Counted from the first letter of the stretch, positions 1 to 8,881 are shown. The stretch is DNA of 64,000 nt from Microbacterium sp. LWO12-1.2 (GCF_040675875.1 NZ_JBEGII010000001.1:2294001-2358000); one strand, 5' to 3'. Notes: generated from the letters alone by a model not told the origin. Made by a program: numbers and translations.

Positions 1-945
1 GCGCAGACGGCCGACCTCTCCGCGGAACCACTCGGATGACGTCGCCAGGTCGTCGAGCGGCACGACCCGCAGCCGCTCACCGCGCAGGTTCGCGATCACG
101 ATCCGGTCGCCCAGCACCGCGATGCCGCTCGGGCTGGCGTCCGACGGCGCCCACTGCTGGACGGGGTCGATGTAGTCCTCGTCACCGGCGATGCCCTCGA
201 CGGCGGGCCACCCATAGTTGCCCCCCGCCTCGATCACGTTCAGCTCGTCCCACGTGTCCTGCCCGAACTCGCTCGCGTACATCGTCCCCGCCGCATCCCA
301 GGCGATGCCCTGCGGGTTCCGGTGACCGTAGCTGTACACGGGCGAGCCGTCGAACGGGTTGTCGTCCGGCACGTCACCGTCGGGCGTGAGCCGCAGGATC
401 TTTCCCGACAGGGCATCGCGATCCTGTGCGCTGTCGCGGTCCCCCGCATCGCCCGCCGTGACGTACAGCATGCCGTCCGGTCCGAAGGCGATGCGGCCGC
501 CGTTGTGAGTGCCGGCCGAGGGGATGCCGTCGAACACGGTCGTGGGTGGGCCGAGCGCGAGCGCTCCTGGATCGCCGAGGATCTCACGGCTCTCGATGCG
601 GTTCCCGTCGGCGGCCGTGAAGTACGTATAGAGGTCGCCGCCGTGCACCGCGAGCCCGAGGAGCCCGCCCTCGCCCCCGCCGGCCACACCATCGATGACG
701 GCGACCTCGCGGACTGCGCCGTCGTCGCCGAGCTCGAGCACGCGGCCACTGTCGCGTTCGCTCACGAGCGGGATACCGTCGTGGAACACGATCGACCACG
801 GCGCCTCCAGCCCCTCGGCGACGACCTCGGATGACGGCTCTGGATCGTTTCCGGCAGGGGCGGATCCCGGCTGCGGCGTGCATGCGGCGAGCGCCAGCAT
901 CGCGACGGTCATCGCCGCGAGCATCCCGCCCCGCCTCATCGCCAT
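1..945 (-). CDS. PQQ-dependent sugar dehydrogenase-like lipoprotein (3' end outside window)
   Basis: Continuous reading frame of 315 codons from an ATG at 945 running off the left edge with no stop, so the C-terminus is missing. A strong Shine-Dalgarno (ggaggagggagg) precedes the ATG. The N-terminus is a lipoprotein signal with lipobox LAAC and Cys at residue 22, so the protein should be anchored on the outer face of the membrane. Segments such as AFGPDGMLYVTAGDAGD and the Gly/Trp-rich stretch around NYGWP are typical of the six-bladed glucose/sorbosone dehydrogenase fold (GSDH family), which oxidises sugars with PQQ. The exact substrate cannot be read from sequence. Divergent from the gene at 1033. 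Confidence 0.88.
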   Translation of the reverse strand, partial: MAMRRGGMLAAMTVAMLALAACTPQPGSAPAGNDPEPSSEVVAEGLEAPWSIVFHDGIPLVSERDSGRVLELGDDGAVREVAVIDGVAGGGEGGLLGLAVHGGDLYTYFTAADGNRIESREILGDPGALALGPPTTVFDGIPSAGTHNGGRIAFGPDGMLYVTAGDAGDRDSAQDRDALSGKILRLTPDGDVPDDNPFDGSPVYSYGHRNPQGIAWDAAGTMYASEFGQDTWDELNVIEAGGNYGWPAVEGIAGDEDYIDPVQQWAPSDASPSGIAVLGDRIVIANLRGERLRVVPLDDLATSSEWFRGEVGRLR

Positions 946-1020
946 GAATCCTCCCTCCTCCATCCCACACCGAACGACGCTTTCGGGGAAGGGCGGATGT
1001 GCGCGCGCCGCCGCCCTCGC

Positions 1021-1026
1021 TACGCT
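1021..1026 (+). promoter_or_regulatory. TACGCT -10-like box, leaderless start of 1033 gene
   Basis: TACGCT ends 6 nt before the ATG at 1033. There is no clear Shine-Dalgarno, which fits a leaderless transcript. One member of a set of identically spaced boxes in this window. Confidence 0.5.
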
Positions 1027-1032
1027 GAGCGC

Positions 1033-3111
1033 ATGACCGAGGCGCGAACGCATACGCCGAACCCCGTGCTCTCCGTGATGAGGCGCATCCCGGCGACGCT
1101 GTCGATGGTGCTGCTGATCCTCGTGGTGGGCGTGGTCTGGCACGGACTGTGGACCCCGTTCGAGGACACGGCGCTGTTCCGCACCGTGGCCTACGGCCTG
1201 CCGAATCTCGCTGACGGCAAGTGGTGGACCCCGCTGACGGGCACGTTCTTCGTCAACCAGCCCTGGGTGTACATCTTCACGATCACCGGCTTCTGGGGCA
1301 TGGCGTACCTGGAGTTCCGGCGCGGATCGCGCGTGGCACTCGCGTACTACTGGATCGGCCAGCTCTTCGCGATCTTCGCCACCGCGCTTCTCCTGCTCGC
1401 GCTCTCGCAGTTCCCCTGGGCGTGGGCGACGGCGCAGGCGCAGGCGCTCGACGTCGGAGCCTCCGGCGGCACGATGGCCTGCATCGCGGCAGCGGTCGGC
1501 CTCTTCCGCCCGCCGTGGCGGGTGCGCGGCTGGCTGATCCTGCTCGGCTTCGTGTTCATCGCGATGCTGTTCTGGGGCAAGCTCGCCGACCTCGAGCACC
1601 TGCTGGCAGTCCTGCTCATCCTGGTCGTCGACCGGTCGCTCCGGGTGCGGCACACCACCGTGCGGGAGCAGCGGCTCATCGCCGTCGTGGCGATCCTCGT
1701 GCTCGGAGCTGTCGAGATCATCACGACCTTCGTGGCGACCGACGGCCCGTTCGGCCCGACCGACCCCGCCTCGGGTGGGTTCATCGATCTCGCGATCGAC
1801 CTCGTCGTGATCCTCGTGCTGGTGAACGGTCTGCGTCGGGGCCGGCGCTTCGCCTGGGTGCTCGCGATCCTGCTGGGTCTGTACAACCTGCTGGGTGCCG
1901 CGCTGGTTCTGACCCTCATCATCCTGACCAGCCAGGCGGAGCTCGATCTGCGCTGGGACGGCGAGACCGAGCTCGTGATGGCCAACGGCTTCCTCTGGCT
2001 GATCATGATCATCTATCTCGTATGGGTGCGCCGCGCCTTCCGGGCCAAGAGACGGTCGACCCTGGGCATCCAGCCGCCGCCCATGATCGACGACGTGAAG
2101 ACAGAACTGCGCGCACACGGTGGGGGCACCCTGTCGTGGATGACCACGTGGGACGGCAACAGCTACGCGCGCGCCAACGGCGGCATCGTCGCCTATCAGC
2201 GGCGCAACGGCGTGGCGCTGGCTCTCGCCGATCCGATCGGCCCCGCCCCGCTGCGGGCCACTGCCGTCGAGGAGTTCATCCGCGACGCCGAGCAGGCGGG
2301 CCTGGTGCCCTGCTTCTTCAGCGCGGACGAAGCCACCCGCGCCGCGGTGCCGGCGACCTGGCGCAGCATCGTGGTCGCCGACGACACGATCGTCGACCTG
2401 CCAGGTCTCACCTTCACCGGCAAGCGCTGGAACTCCGTGCGCACCTCGCTCAACAAGGCGGGCCGCGAGGACATGACCTTCCGGATGACGCACCTGAAGT
2501 CCGAATCATGGGGTGTGCAGCAGCAGTTGCGAGCGATCTCCGAGGCCTGGGTCGGCGACAAGGATCTGCCCGAGATGCGCTTCACGCTGGGCACGCTGGA
2601 GGAGGCGGAGGACCCCGAGGTGCGACTCGCCCTTGCCATCGCACCCAACGGCGACGTCGACGGCTTCCTCTCCTGGCTCCCGGTGTACGGCGAGGGCGGC
2701 ACGGTGCACGGCTGGACCCTCGACCTGATGCGGCGGCGCGATGGCGGCTTCGGGCCGGTGATGGAGTACCTGATCGGATCATCGGCGCAACAGTTCTCGG
2801 AAGAGGGCGCCGCGATCATGTCACTGTCGGGGGCGCCGCTCGCGCACGACTACCCGCCGGACGCCGGAGTGATCGCGGCGCTGAGCGATCGGCTCGCCGA
2901 GGCACTCGAGCCCGTCTACGGTTTCGGCTCGCTGCACCGGTTCAAGCAGAAGTTCCACCCGCGCTACGAGACCATGTACCTGCTGTTCCGCGACGAGAGC
3001 GACCTCACCCGGATCGGTGGGGCGCTGACGCGGGCGTTCCTGCCGGATGCGACGCTGCGGCAGTTCGCGGGTGCCGGGCTGGAGCTGGTGCGCGGCGGCG
3101 ACAAGGACTGA
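1033..3111 (+). CDS. Rhomboid-like/DUF2156 phosphatidylglycerol lysyltransferase-like membrane protein
   Basis: 692 aa. The first ~340 residues are a polytopic membrane region. The C-terminal ~340 residues match the DUF2156/LPG-synthase catalytic domain of the MprF family (WDGNSYARANGG, then ALADPIG, then the LHRFKQKFHPRYE tail). Known MprF-type enzymes transfer an amino acid from aminoacyl-tRNA to phosphatidylglycerol, lowering surface charge and resistance to cationic peptides. Here the role is inferred and the amino acid unknown. Unlike mycobacterial LysX there is no fused lysyl-tRNA synthetase. The ATG at 1033 was preferred over an upstream start at 997 because a TACGCT box sits 6 nt before it. 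Confidence 0.82.
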   Translation: MTEARTHTPNPVLSVMRRIPATLSMVLLILVVGVVWHGLWTPFEDTALFRTVAYGLPNLADGKWWTPLTGTFFVNQPWVYIFTITGFWGMAYLEFRRGSRVALAYYWIGQLFAIFATALLLLALSQFPWAWATAQAQALDVGASGGTMACIAAAVGLFRPPWRVRGWLILLGFVFIAMLFWGKLADLEHLLAVLLILVVDRSLRVRHTTVREQRLIAVVAILVLGAVEIITTFVATDGPFGPTDPASGGFIDLAIDLVVILVLVNGLRRGRRFAWVLAILLGLYNLLGAALVLTLIILTSQAELDLRWDGETELVMANGFLWLIMIIYLVWVRRAFRAKRRSTLGIQPPPMIDDVKTELRAHGGGTLSWMTTWDGNSYARANGGIVAYQRRNGVALALADPIGPAPLRATAVEEFIRDAEQAGLVPCFFSADEATRAAVPATWRSIVVADDTIVDLPGLTFTGKRWNSVRTSLNKAGREDMTFRMTHLKSESWGVQQQLRAISEAWVGDKDLPEMRFTLGTLEEAEDPEVRLALAIAPNGDVDGFLSWLPVYGEGGTVHGWTLDLMRRRDGGFGPVMEYLIGSSAQQFSEEGAAIMSLSGAPLAHDYPPDAGVIAALSDRLAEALEPVYGFGSLHRFKQKFHPRYETMYLLFRDESDLTRIGGALTRAFLPDATLRQFAGAGLELVRGGDKD

Positions 3112-3154
3112 CCGCGACAGGTCCGGGTGAGCGGGGCTGTGTGCTGCGGCGCCC

Positions 3155-3236
3155 GCGACGTGCAGGAAGAAGTGCGAGGTGCAGGAGCATCCGCCGTGGT
3201 TTTCTCCTGCACGTCGCGGATGGTCCTGCACGTCGC
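3155..3236. repeat. Four-part intergenic repeat, 19-nt period (element a)
   Basis: GCGACGTGCAGGA at 3155 and a 12/13 copy at 3174, followed by its reverse complement TCCTGCACGTCGC at 3205 and 3224. Both direct and inverted pairs are spaced exactly 19 nt. It can fold into a long two-step hairpin and lies between the convergent genes at 1033 and 3716. Confidence 0.85.
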
Positions 3237-3275
3237 GCCCGGAACGGGCGGGTGTGACGCGTCCGGATGCCGGCC

Positions 3276-3716
3276 TCAGGAGTCGCGGGGGCGCTGACGC
3301 AGCTGCTTGACGTCTGTGCGCCGCTGCTTCGCCTTCAGACGACGCTCCTTCGAGCCGCGACTCGGCTTCGTGGCTCTGCGCGGCGGAGCCGGAGGACGCA
3401 GTGCCTCACTCACCAGCGCCACGAGTCGTTCCCGCGCGGCATCCCTGTTGCGCAGCTGCGCGCGATGCTCGGAGGCCGCGATCGTCAGCACGCCGTCGAC
3501 CAGACGACCACCGAGGCGCTCGAGAAGCCGCTCGCGCTGCGCCGGAGACAGCGCGGTCGAGGCGGCGGCGTCCCACACGAGCTCCGCCCGGGAATCGGCG
3601 GTGTTCACGCCCTGACCGCCGGGCCCGGACGACCGCGAGAATCGCCACGACAGCTCGGACTCGGGGATCGTGACCCCGGCCGAGACGCGAAGACCGGGGC
3701 GGTGGGCGGAGGGCAT
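3276..3716 (-). CDS. arfB: ArfB/YaeJ-like peptidyl-tRNA hydrolase
   Basis: 146 aa, the usual ArfB length. It has the release-factor catalytic GGQ within SGPGGQGVNTADSRAEL near residues 27-43. A Lys/Arg-rich C-terminal tail (SKERRLKAKQRR) is the part that in ArfB enters the empty mRNA channel of stalled ribosomes. Known role of the family: hydrolysing peptidyl-tRNA on non-stop ribosomes. There is no codon-recognition domain, which separates it from RF1/RF2. Start at 3716 chosen because family homology begins just downstream; the longer upstream frame is not conserved-looking. Confidence 0.88.
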   Translation of the reverse strand: MPSAHRPGLRVSAGVTIPESELSWRFSRSSGPGGQGVNTADSRAELVWDAAASTALSPAQRERLLERLGGRLVDGVLTIAASEHRAQLRNRDAARERLVALVSEALRPPAPPRRATKPSRGSKERRLKAKQRRTDVKQLRQRPRDS

Positions 3717-3759
3717 GCTTCCATCATCCTCCGCCCACGCCCCCGGGGCGAGTGCGGCG

Positions 3760-5031
3760 TCAGGCGAGGGCTTCCACCTGGTCGACTGGAGTCTGGTCCG
3801 GTGCGGCCTTCGCCGTGTTGGCGATGTGCGCACGGGCGACCACGATCGCAGCGACCACCATGAGCGCAGCACCGAGCCAGTACGGAGCCGCATGGCTGAC
3901 GGTGACGTACAGCGCTCCGGCGATCAGCGGGGCCGCGGTGTTCATGGCGGCGGCGAGGGACTGCGTCGCCCCGCCGAGCCAGCCCTGCTCGTCGTCGCCG
4001 ACGGCGTTGGACATCGCCCCGTCCATCGCGGCGGTCGACGCGCCCTGACCCGCGGCGAGCATGAGCGCGCCGACGATGAACACCCACGGCTGGGCGAAGA
4101 CCGAGGCGACGATGGCGAGACCGATGAGACCGATCATCTGCGCGATGATGGCGCTCACGATCACCCCGCGTTCGCCGATGCGCGGGAGCAGGATGCCGAG
4201 CAGCACGCCCTGGATCAGGATGTCGATGATGCCGACAGCCGCCGTCAACAGACCGATCTGCGTCGGGCCCCACTGGATCGCGTCGAAGGCGAGCACGCTG
4301 AAGTTGTTCACGAAGAAGCCGAACGGCAGCGCGAGCACGCCGAACGCGATCATCAGGCCGCGCAGCTCCTTGCGCCCGAACGCTTCCTTGAAGACGCCGA
4401 AAGGCTGGATCTCGCGCAGGGCGATCCGCGGGATGCGGTTCTCCGGCTTGAGGCTCTCGGGGAGCAGGAAGATGCTGAGGATCGCGATCACGAGACCGAC
4501 GCCGGCAGTGACGAAGACCGGGAGCTGGATGCTCACCGCCGCGAGGAGACCGCCGACGGCCGGGCCGATCATCATGCCGATGCCGGTGAGGGCTCCGAGC
4601 AGACCGAACCGCCGGGCGCGCTGCTCAGGAGGCGTGATGTCGGCGAGGTAGGCGAACAGTGCCGGCAGGTCACCGGCGGTCAGCCCCTGGATGACGCGCG
4701 CGAGCACCAGCACCCAGAGCGCACCGCCGATGCCGAAGAGCGCCATGGCGAATGCGGCACCGAACGCGGCGCCGATGATGACCGGGCGACGGCCGAAGCG
4801 GTCGGAGAGCCGACCGAGGAACGGCGCGACGAGGAAGGCGCACAGGCCGTTGACCGCCTCGAGGATGCCGACCCAGATCGCGAGGTCCTTCTCCTCCGAC
4901 ACGTACTGCAGCACGACGAAGGGAAGGACGGGGAGGACGACCGTCATCCCGATGACGGTGAGCATCGTCAGCACGACGAGCATGATCCAGGCGCGGTTCA
5001 CGTCGCGCAGAGAGGAAATGAGTGAAGTCAT
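3760..5031 (-). CDS. MFS multidrug/TetA-type efflux transporter
   Basis: 423 aa, about 12 hydrophobic segments. MFS motif A (GRLSDRFGRRP) is at residues 73-83, and an antiporter-type motif C (GIGMMIGPAVGGLLA) lies in the fifth helix, so a proton-driven drug exporter of the TetA/DHA1 group is likely; the substrate is unknown. Divergent from the TetR gene at 5102, with an inverted-repeat operator between them overlapping its own -35 box, so repression by that TetR is the natural reading. The mRNA appears leaderless. Confidence 0.87.
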   Translation of the reverse strand: MTSLISSLRDVNRAWIMLVVLTMLTVIGMTVVLPVLPFVVLQYVSEEKDLAIWVGILEAVNGLCAFLVAPFLGRLSDRFGRRPVIIGAAFGAAFAMALFGIGGALWVLVLARVIQGLTAGDLPALFAYLADITPPEQRARRFGLLGALTGIGMMIGPAVGGLLAAVSIQLPVFVTAGVGLVIAILSIFLLPESLKPENRIPRIALREIQPFGVFKEAFGRKELRGLMIAFGVLALPFGFFVNNFSVLAFDAIQWGPTQIGLLTAAVGIIDILIQGVLLGILLPRIGERGVIVSAIIAQMIGLIGLAIVASVFAQPWVFIVGALMLAAGQGASTAAMDGAMSNAVGDDEQGWLGGATQSLAAAMNTAAPLIAGALYVTVSHAAPYWLGAALMVVAAIVVARAHIANTAKAAPDQTPVDQVEALA

Positions 5032-5037
5032 ACCGAA

Positions 5038-5065
5038 AGTGTAGTGATACCAGTTTTGGTGTCAA
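5038..5065 (-). promoter_or_regulatory. Promoter of MFS gene (TTGACA -16- TACACT)
   Basis: On the minus strand TTGACA (5065-5060) and TACACT (5043-5038) are separated by 16 bp. The -10 box ends 6 nt before the ATG at 5031, so transcription should start at or next to the start codon. Confidence 0.68.
5046..5063. promoter_or_regulatory. TetR-type operator, 18-bp imperfect palindrome
   Basis: GATACCAGTTTTGGTGTC matches its reverse complement at 14 of 18 positions. It fills the MFS promoter spacer and overlaps its -35, and lies about 40 bp upstream of the tetR-like start. Confidence 0.65.
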
Positions 5066-5089
5066 GCCAGTATTGTATCGAGTGCACGA

Positions 5090-5095
5090 TAGGCT
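5090..5095 (+). promoter_or_regulatory. TAGGCT -10-like box, leaderless start of 5102 gene
   Basis: TAGGCT, then 6 nt, then ATG at 5102. No Shine-Dalgarno is visible. Confidence 0.5.
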
Positions 5096-5101
5096 GGAAT
5101 C

Positions 5102-5725
5102 ATGACGAGCACCGAGCCGATGGGGCGCCGCGAGCGGAAGAAGGCGGCGACCCGCAAAGCGATCTCCGATGTCGCGACGATGATGTTCCTCGAGCGCGGC
5201 TTCGACAACGTGAGCATCCGGGAGGTCGCGGATGCCGCCGACGTCTCCCCCACCACCGTCTTCGCGCACTTCCCACAGAAGGAGGCACTGGTCTTCGACG
5301 AGGATGACGAGCAGCGGGACCGGCTCGTCTCCGCCGTGCGCGATCGCCCTTCTGGGAGCACGATCAACCGCGCGATCCACGACTTCTACGCCACGGAGCT
5401 CCGCGCCAACGTCGACGAGCACGGCGACGACGTCACCCGCATCTTCATGAAATTCCTGAATGAGACCCCGGCGCTGCGCGACTACGCGGCGCGCATGTGG
5501 CTCCGCCACGAAGACGCTCTCTCGGATGCGATCGCCGATGAGCTCGGCCTGTCGGAGCCGACCGCCGAGGTCCGCGTCTACGCGCGCTTCATCCTGCAGA
5601 TACAGCTCCTCGTCAACGACTCGGACGACCAGCTCGGCACACTCGACGCCGGGTTCGCGATCCTGGACAGCGGATGGTCGCCGATCGAGGCACGATTGGC
5701 GAGCGCGAGCGACGAAGCACGATGA
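5102..5725 (+). CDS. TetR-family transcriptional regulator
   Basis: 207 aa. The N-terminal helix-turn-helix spans residues ~15-66, with the recognition segment VSIREVADAADVSPTTVF followed by the typical HFPQKEAL. The C-terminal ligand/dimer domain is divergent. The divergent pump and the palindrome at 5046 make it the probable local repressor of the MFS gene. Its stop overlaps the ATG of the next gene (ATGA), so both regulators are probably co-translated. Confidence 0.86.
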   Translation: MTSTEPMGRRERKKAATRKAISDVATMMFLERGFDNVSIREVADAADVSPTTVFAHFPQKEALVFDEDDEQRDRLVSAVRDRPSGSTINRAIHDFYATELRANVDEHGDDVTRIFMKFLNETPALRDYAARMWLRHEDALSDAIADELGLSEPTAEVRVYARFILQIQLLVNDSDDQLGTLDAGFAILDSGWSPIEARLASASDEAR

Positions 5726-6564
5726 ACGCGTACCGGCAGGATGACTGGGACGCGAGCCCGGAGCATCCGTCGACCGTGGTCGCGCCGTATCTGATGGGGA
5801 CAGGTGTCGTCACCGGAGACGACACCGGCACCCGCCCGCTCTCCCCTCCGCACTCCCACGCCGACGCGATGCTCGCCTGGTGCTACCGCGGCACCGTGTG
5901 GGTGCACCTGCAGGACGCGATGTGGCGCCTCGCTCCCGGCCAGGGCGTCTGGATCCCCGCACGGACGCCGCACACGGCACACCACGAGCGGGACTCCGTC
6001 GGCTGCTACACCTATCTGCCCGCGACATCCGCGATCGCACCGATCGATGACATCACCCGGGTCCTCGTGCCGCGGGCCGTGCAGGAGATGCTGCTGCATC
6101 TCGGCATCAACGACATGCCCACCGACCTGCGCGTCCGTATCCAGTCCACGCTGATCGAGATGCTGCAGCAGCCGGCTCCTGAGGCACTCGACGGCTGGGG
6201 CGAGGTCCCGCTGCCCACCGACGAGCGCGTGCGCGCCCTGGTGCAGGCGGTGCTGGACGATCCGGGCGACCAGCGCAGCGCCGGCGAGCTCTTCCTCGCC
6301 CACGGCCTGCACGAGCGCACCGTCCTGCGCATCTTCCAGAACGACGTCGGCATGACGTTCGGCCGGTGGCGCACCGGCGTGCGGATGACCCTCGGCGCCC
6401 GCCTGATCGTCGACGGCACCCCGATCGGCGCTGCCGCCCACCGCTGCGGCTACGCCACGACCAGCGCCTTCTCCGCGAGCTTCAAGGAGCGGTTCGGACT
6501 CACGCCGCGTCAACACGTCGCCCGCGTGCAGGCCGACTCCGCGCACCACCTCTACTGGCGCTGA
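5722..6564 (+). CDS. AraC-family regulator with N-terminal cupin
   Basis: 280 aa. The N-terminal cupin-like sensor (SHADAMLAWCYRGTVWVHLQ, then PGQGVWIPARTPHTA) is followed by a C-terminal double helix-turn-helix including GYATTSAFSASFKERFGLTP. The start at 5722 overlaps the preceding TGA. It sits between a pump-type TetR regulator and the siderophore operon, so it could act on either. Family members such as YbtA sense siderophores, but nothing in the sequence proves that ligand here. Confidence 0.83.
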   Translation: MNAYRQDDWDASPEHPSTVVAPYLMGTGVVTGDDTGTRPLSPPHSHADAMLAWCYRGTVWVHLQDAMWRLAPGQGVWIPARTPHTAHHERDSVGCYTYLPATSAIAPIDDITRVLVPRAVQEMLLHLGINDMPTDLRVRIQSTLIEMLQQPAPEALDGWGEVPLPTDERVRALVQAVLDDPGDQRSAGELFLAHGLHERTVLRIFQNDVGMTFGRWRTGVRMTLGARLIVDGTPIGAAAHRCGYATTSAFSASFKERFGLTPRQHVARVQADSAHHLYWR

Positions 6565-6659
6565 CTCTCGCGCCCATCCGACGCAATCTGTCCGTTTCGC
6601 GACACAAGTCGTCCGTCGATCGACACTGGCCAGGGCATCCGCGTTCTAGCATCGTTCTG

Positions 6660-6678
6660 TTAGGGCATGCTTACCTAA
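6660..6678. promoter_or_regulatory. DtxR/IdeR-type iron box
   Basis: TTAGGGCATGCTTACCTAA matches the 19-bp DtxR/IdeR consensus (TWAGGTWAGSCTWACCTWA) at 16 of 19 positions. It lies 54 bp before the siderophore-binding-protein start, next to a possible -10 TAGCAT at 6647. Predicted result: repression of the 6732-15103 operon when Fe(II) is plentiful. Confidence 0.85.
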
Positions 6679-6731
6679 CTTCTCGCCGCGTTGACGCGGC
6701 ACTCCCCTCCCCATCTCTCTGAAGGAGAACC

Positions 6732-7799
6732 ATGTCGCACGCTCTCGCGCGCCCGAAGATCCGGCGAGGCTCCGCGCTCGTCGCCGCGGCCATCGCCGCC
6801 GCTCTCACCCTGGCCGGGTGCTCGACCACCGGCGACAGCGCCGAATCCGCCCCGTCGTCGACATCCACCGACGGCGTGGTCATCGAGCACGGCCACGGCG
6901 AGACCGTGATCCCCGAGAAGCCCCAGCGCGTCGTCGCCCTCGGCTGGATGACGCCCGACATCGTCGCCGCCCTCGGCACCAACCCCGTCGGCATCGAAGA
7001 GGTCTGGGGCGCCGGCGAGAGCGGCTACCAGCCCTGGTTCGAGGACTTCGTCACCGAAGAGTACGGCGAGACCCCCGAGATCATCCCGTTCACCGAGGAC
7101 GGCCCCAACTACGAGGCGATCAAGGCCCTCAAGCCCGACCTGATCCTCAGCCTGTACTCCGGCGTGAGCGACATCGAGTACGAGCGCCTCAGCGAGATCG
7201 CGCCGACCGTGCCCTACATCGAAGGCCCCTGGAACCCCGGCACCTGGGAGGGCATGACGCGCACCGTCGGCAAGGCGCTGTCGGAGGATGCCAAGGCCGA
7301 AGAGCTGATCGCCGAGACCGAGGAGCAGATCACCACCCTCGCCGGCGAGCATCCCGAGTTCCAGGACAAGACCTTCGTCTGGGGCCTGACCCTGAACGAG
7401 GGCGGCACCGACCTCGGCGTCTACCTGGAGTACGACCCCCGTGTACGCATCACCGAGGCGCTCGGCTTCACCTCCACCTCCTCGATGGACAGCTTCCTCG
7501 CGAGCGCCGAGGGCGACAACTGGTACACCGGCGTCAGCCTGGAGAAGCTCTACGACGTGCAGGCCGATCTGTTCGCCGCCTGGGGCAGCACCGCAGCCGA
7601 GGGCGAGTACACAGTCGAGAACAAGGTCGTCTCGCGCTGGAACCCGATCGCCAACGGTTCCTACGTGATCTACGCGGATGCCGCAGAGGCCTCCGCGATC
7701 AGCGCCCCGACCGTGCTGTCGCTGAAGTACATCCTCCCGAAGTACGTCGACGACCTCGCAGCCGCGCTGCAGGGCGAGCCGACCATCGCAGGAGAGTGA
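6732..7799 (+). CDS. Iron-siderophore ABC transporter substrate-binding lipoprotein
   Basis: 355 aa. Arg-rich signal peptide with lipobox LAGC (Cys at residue 36), then the FecB/TroA-like periplasmic-binding fold: HGETVIPEKPQRVVALGW, then IKALKPDLILSLYSGVS. First gene of the iron operon. It should capture ferri-siderophores outside the cell and deliver them to the two FecCD permeases downstream. Good Shine-Dalgarno (gaaggagaacc). The siderophore cannot be predicted; no siderophore biosynthesis gene is visible, so the compound may be made elsewhere or scavenged. Confidence 0.9.
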   Translation: MSHALARPKIRRGSALVAAAIAAALTLAGCSTTGDSAESAPSSTSTDGVVIEHGHGETVIPEKPQRVVALGWMTPDIVAALGTNPVGIEEVWGAGESGYQPWFEDFVTEEYGETPEIIPFTEDGPNYEAIKALKPDLILSLYSGVSDIEYERLSEIAPTVPYIEGPWNPGTWEGMTRTVGKALSEDAKAEELIAETEEQITTLAGEHPEFQDKTFVWGLTLNEGGTDLGVYLEYDPRVRITEALGFTSTSSMDSFLASAEGDNWYTGVSLEKLYDVQADLFAAWGSTAAEGEYTVENKVVSRWNPIANGSYVIYADAAEASAISAPTVLSLKYILPKYVDDLAAALQGEPTIAGE

Positions 7800-7807
7800 C
7801 CACCGAG

Positions 7808-8881
7808 ATGTCCCTGGCGACGAAAGACGGCACGGACGTCTCGAACACAGGTGCGGGGAGTCGTGCACACGGCTCCCCGCACCGGCGCGGGACGATGGTG
7901 GTGGGACTGATCGTCTCGGCAGTGGTGCTGGTGCTCGCCGCCATCGCCTCGCTCGCCGTCGGCAACCGCGCGATCGATCCTGTGACCGTGCTGCGGTCCC
8001 TCTTCGCCTACGACGATGAGAACGCGCTGCACCTCATGGTCATGGAGCTGCGTGTTCCCCGCACGCTGCTCGGCATCGTCGTCGGCGCCGCTCTGGCCGT
8101 GTGCGGCGGTCTCATCCAGGCCTTCACCCGCAATCCCCTGGCCGATCCCGGCATCCTCGGTGTCAACGCCGGTGCGTCCTTCGCCGTCACCTTCGCGGTC
8201 GGCGTGCTCGGGCTCACCACCCCCGGCGCCTATGTGCCCTTCGCGCTGGCCGGCGCCTTCGTGCTCACCATCCTCGTGTACGCTCTGGGCTCGTTCGGAG
8301 CCTCCGGCGCGACTCCGATGAAGCTGACGCTCGCCGGGGTCGCCCTCGGCGCGGCGTTCACGGGCCTCACCACCGCGATCGTGCTGCGCGACCTGGGCAC
8401 TCTTCAGGTCATGCGCTTCTGGGGCGTCGGCTCGATCGGCGGACGCACCCTCGACCAGCTCGCCTGGGCCGCGCCGCTGATCATCGCCGGTCTCCTTATC
8501 GGGCTGCTCTGCGCCCGTTCGCTGAACGCGCTGGCGCTCGGCGACGACCTGGCGCAGGCGTTGGGCGCCCGGGTGCGCGTCACCCGCGTGCTCGTGATCA
8601 TCGCGGTCACCCTGCTGGCCGGCACGAGTGTCGCCGCCGCCGGCCCCATCGCCTTCGTGGGGCTGATGATCCCCCACATCGTCCGCTGGTTCACGGGCCC
8701 GGATCAGCGCTGGGTGCTGACGTACTCGATGATCATCGGCCCCGCCTTCCTGCTGCTCGCCGACATCCTGGGCCGCATCGTGCTCCCCAGCGGCGAGCTG
8801 CGCGTCGGGATCGTCACGGCTCTGCTGGGCGCTCCCATCCTGATCGCGCTCGTGCGCCGCAAGCGGGTGAGCGGACTGTGA
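7808..8881 (+). CDS. FecCD-family iron-siderophore ABC permease (subunit 1)
   Basis: 357 aa with a hydrophobic FecCD core of about ten helices. Family landmarks include RVPRTLLGIVVGAALAVCGG, FTRNPLADPGILGVNAGAS and, near the C-terminus, GPIAFVGLMIPHIVRWFTG. The start is uncertain: ATG at 7808 is used, but an in-frame GTG at 7796 overlaps the upstream stop (GTGA) as other junctions in this operon do. Pairs with the next permease to make the membrane channel. Confidence 0.88.
   Translation: MSLATKDGTDVSNTGAGSRAHGSPHRRGTMVVGLIVSAVVLVLAAIASLAVGNRAIDPVTVLRSLFAYDDENALHLMVMELRVPRTLLGIVVGAALAVCGGLIQAFTRNPLADPGILGVNAGASFAVTFAVGVLGLTTPGAYVPFALAGAFVLTILVYALGSFGASGATPMKLTLAGVALGAAFTGLTTAIVLRDLGTLQVMRFWGVGSIGGRTLDQLAWAAPLIIAGLLIGLLCARSLNALALGDDLAQALGARVRVTRVLVIIAVTLLAGTSVAAAGPIAFVGLMIPHIVRWFTGPDQRWVLTYSMIIGPAFLLLADILGRIVLPSGELRVGIVTALLGAPILIALVRRKRVSGL

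Noticed and set aside
1221..3257. Long Arg/Ala/Gly-rich open frames overlapping real genes (also at 8101, 12926, 19082-20431 N-part, 32252-33904)
   Set aside because: These are shadow frames typical of high-GC DNA. They lack domains, have extreme Arg/Pro/Ala content and lie over genes with clear family motifs.
6565..6731. Cobalamin riboswitch in front of the FecB-type gene
   Set aside because: The leader shows no B12-box; a DtxR/IdeR-type palindrome is present, and the operon ends with a siderophore-interacting protein, pointing to iron.
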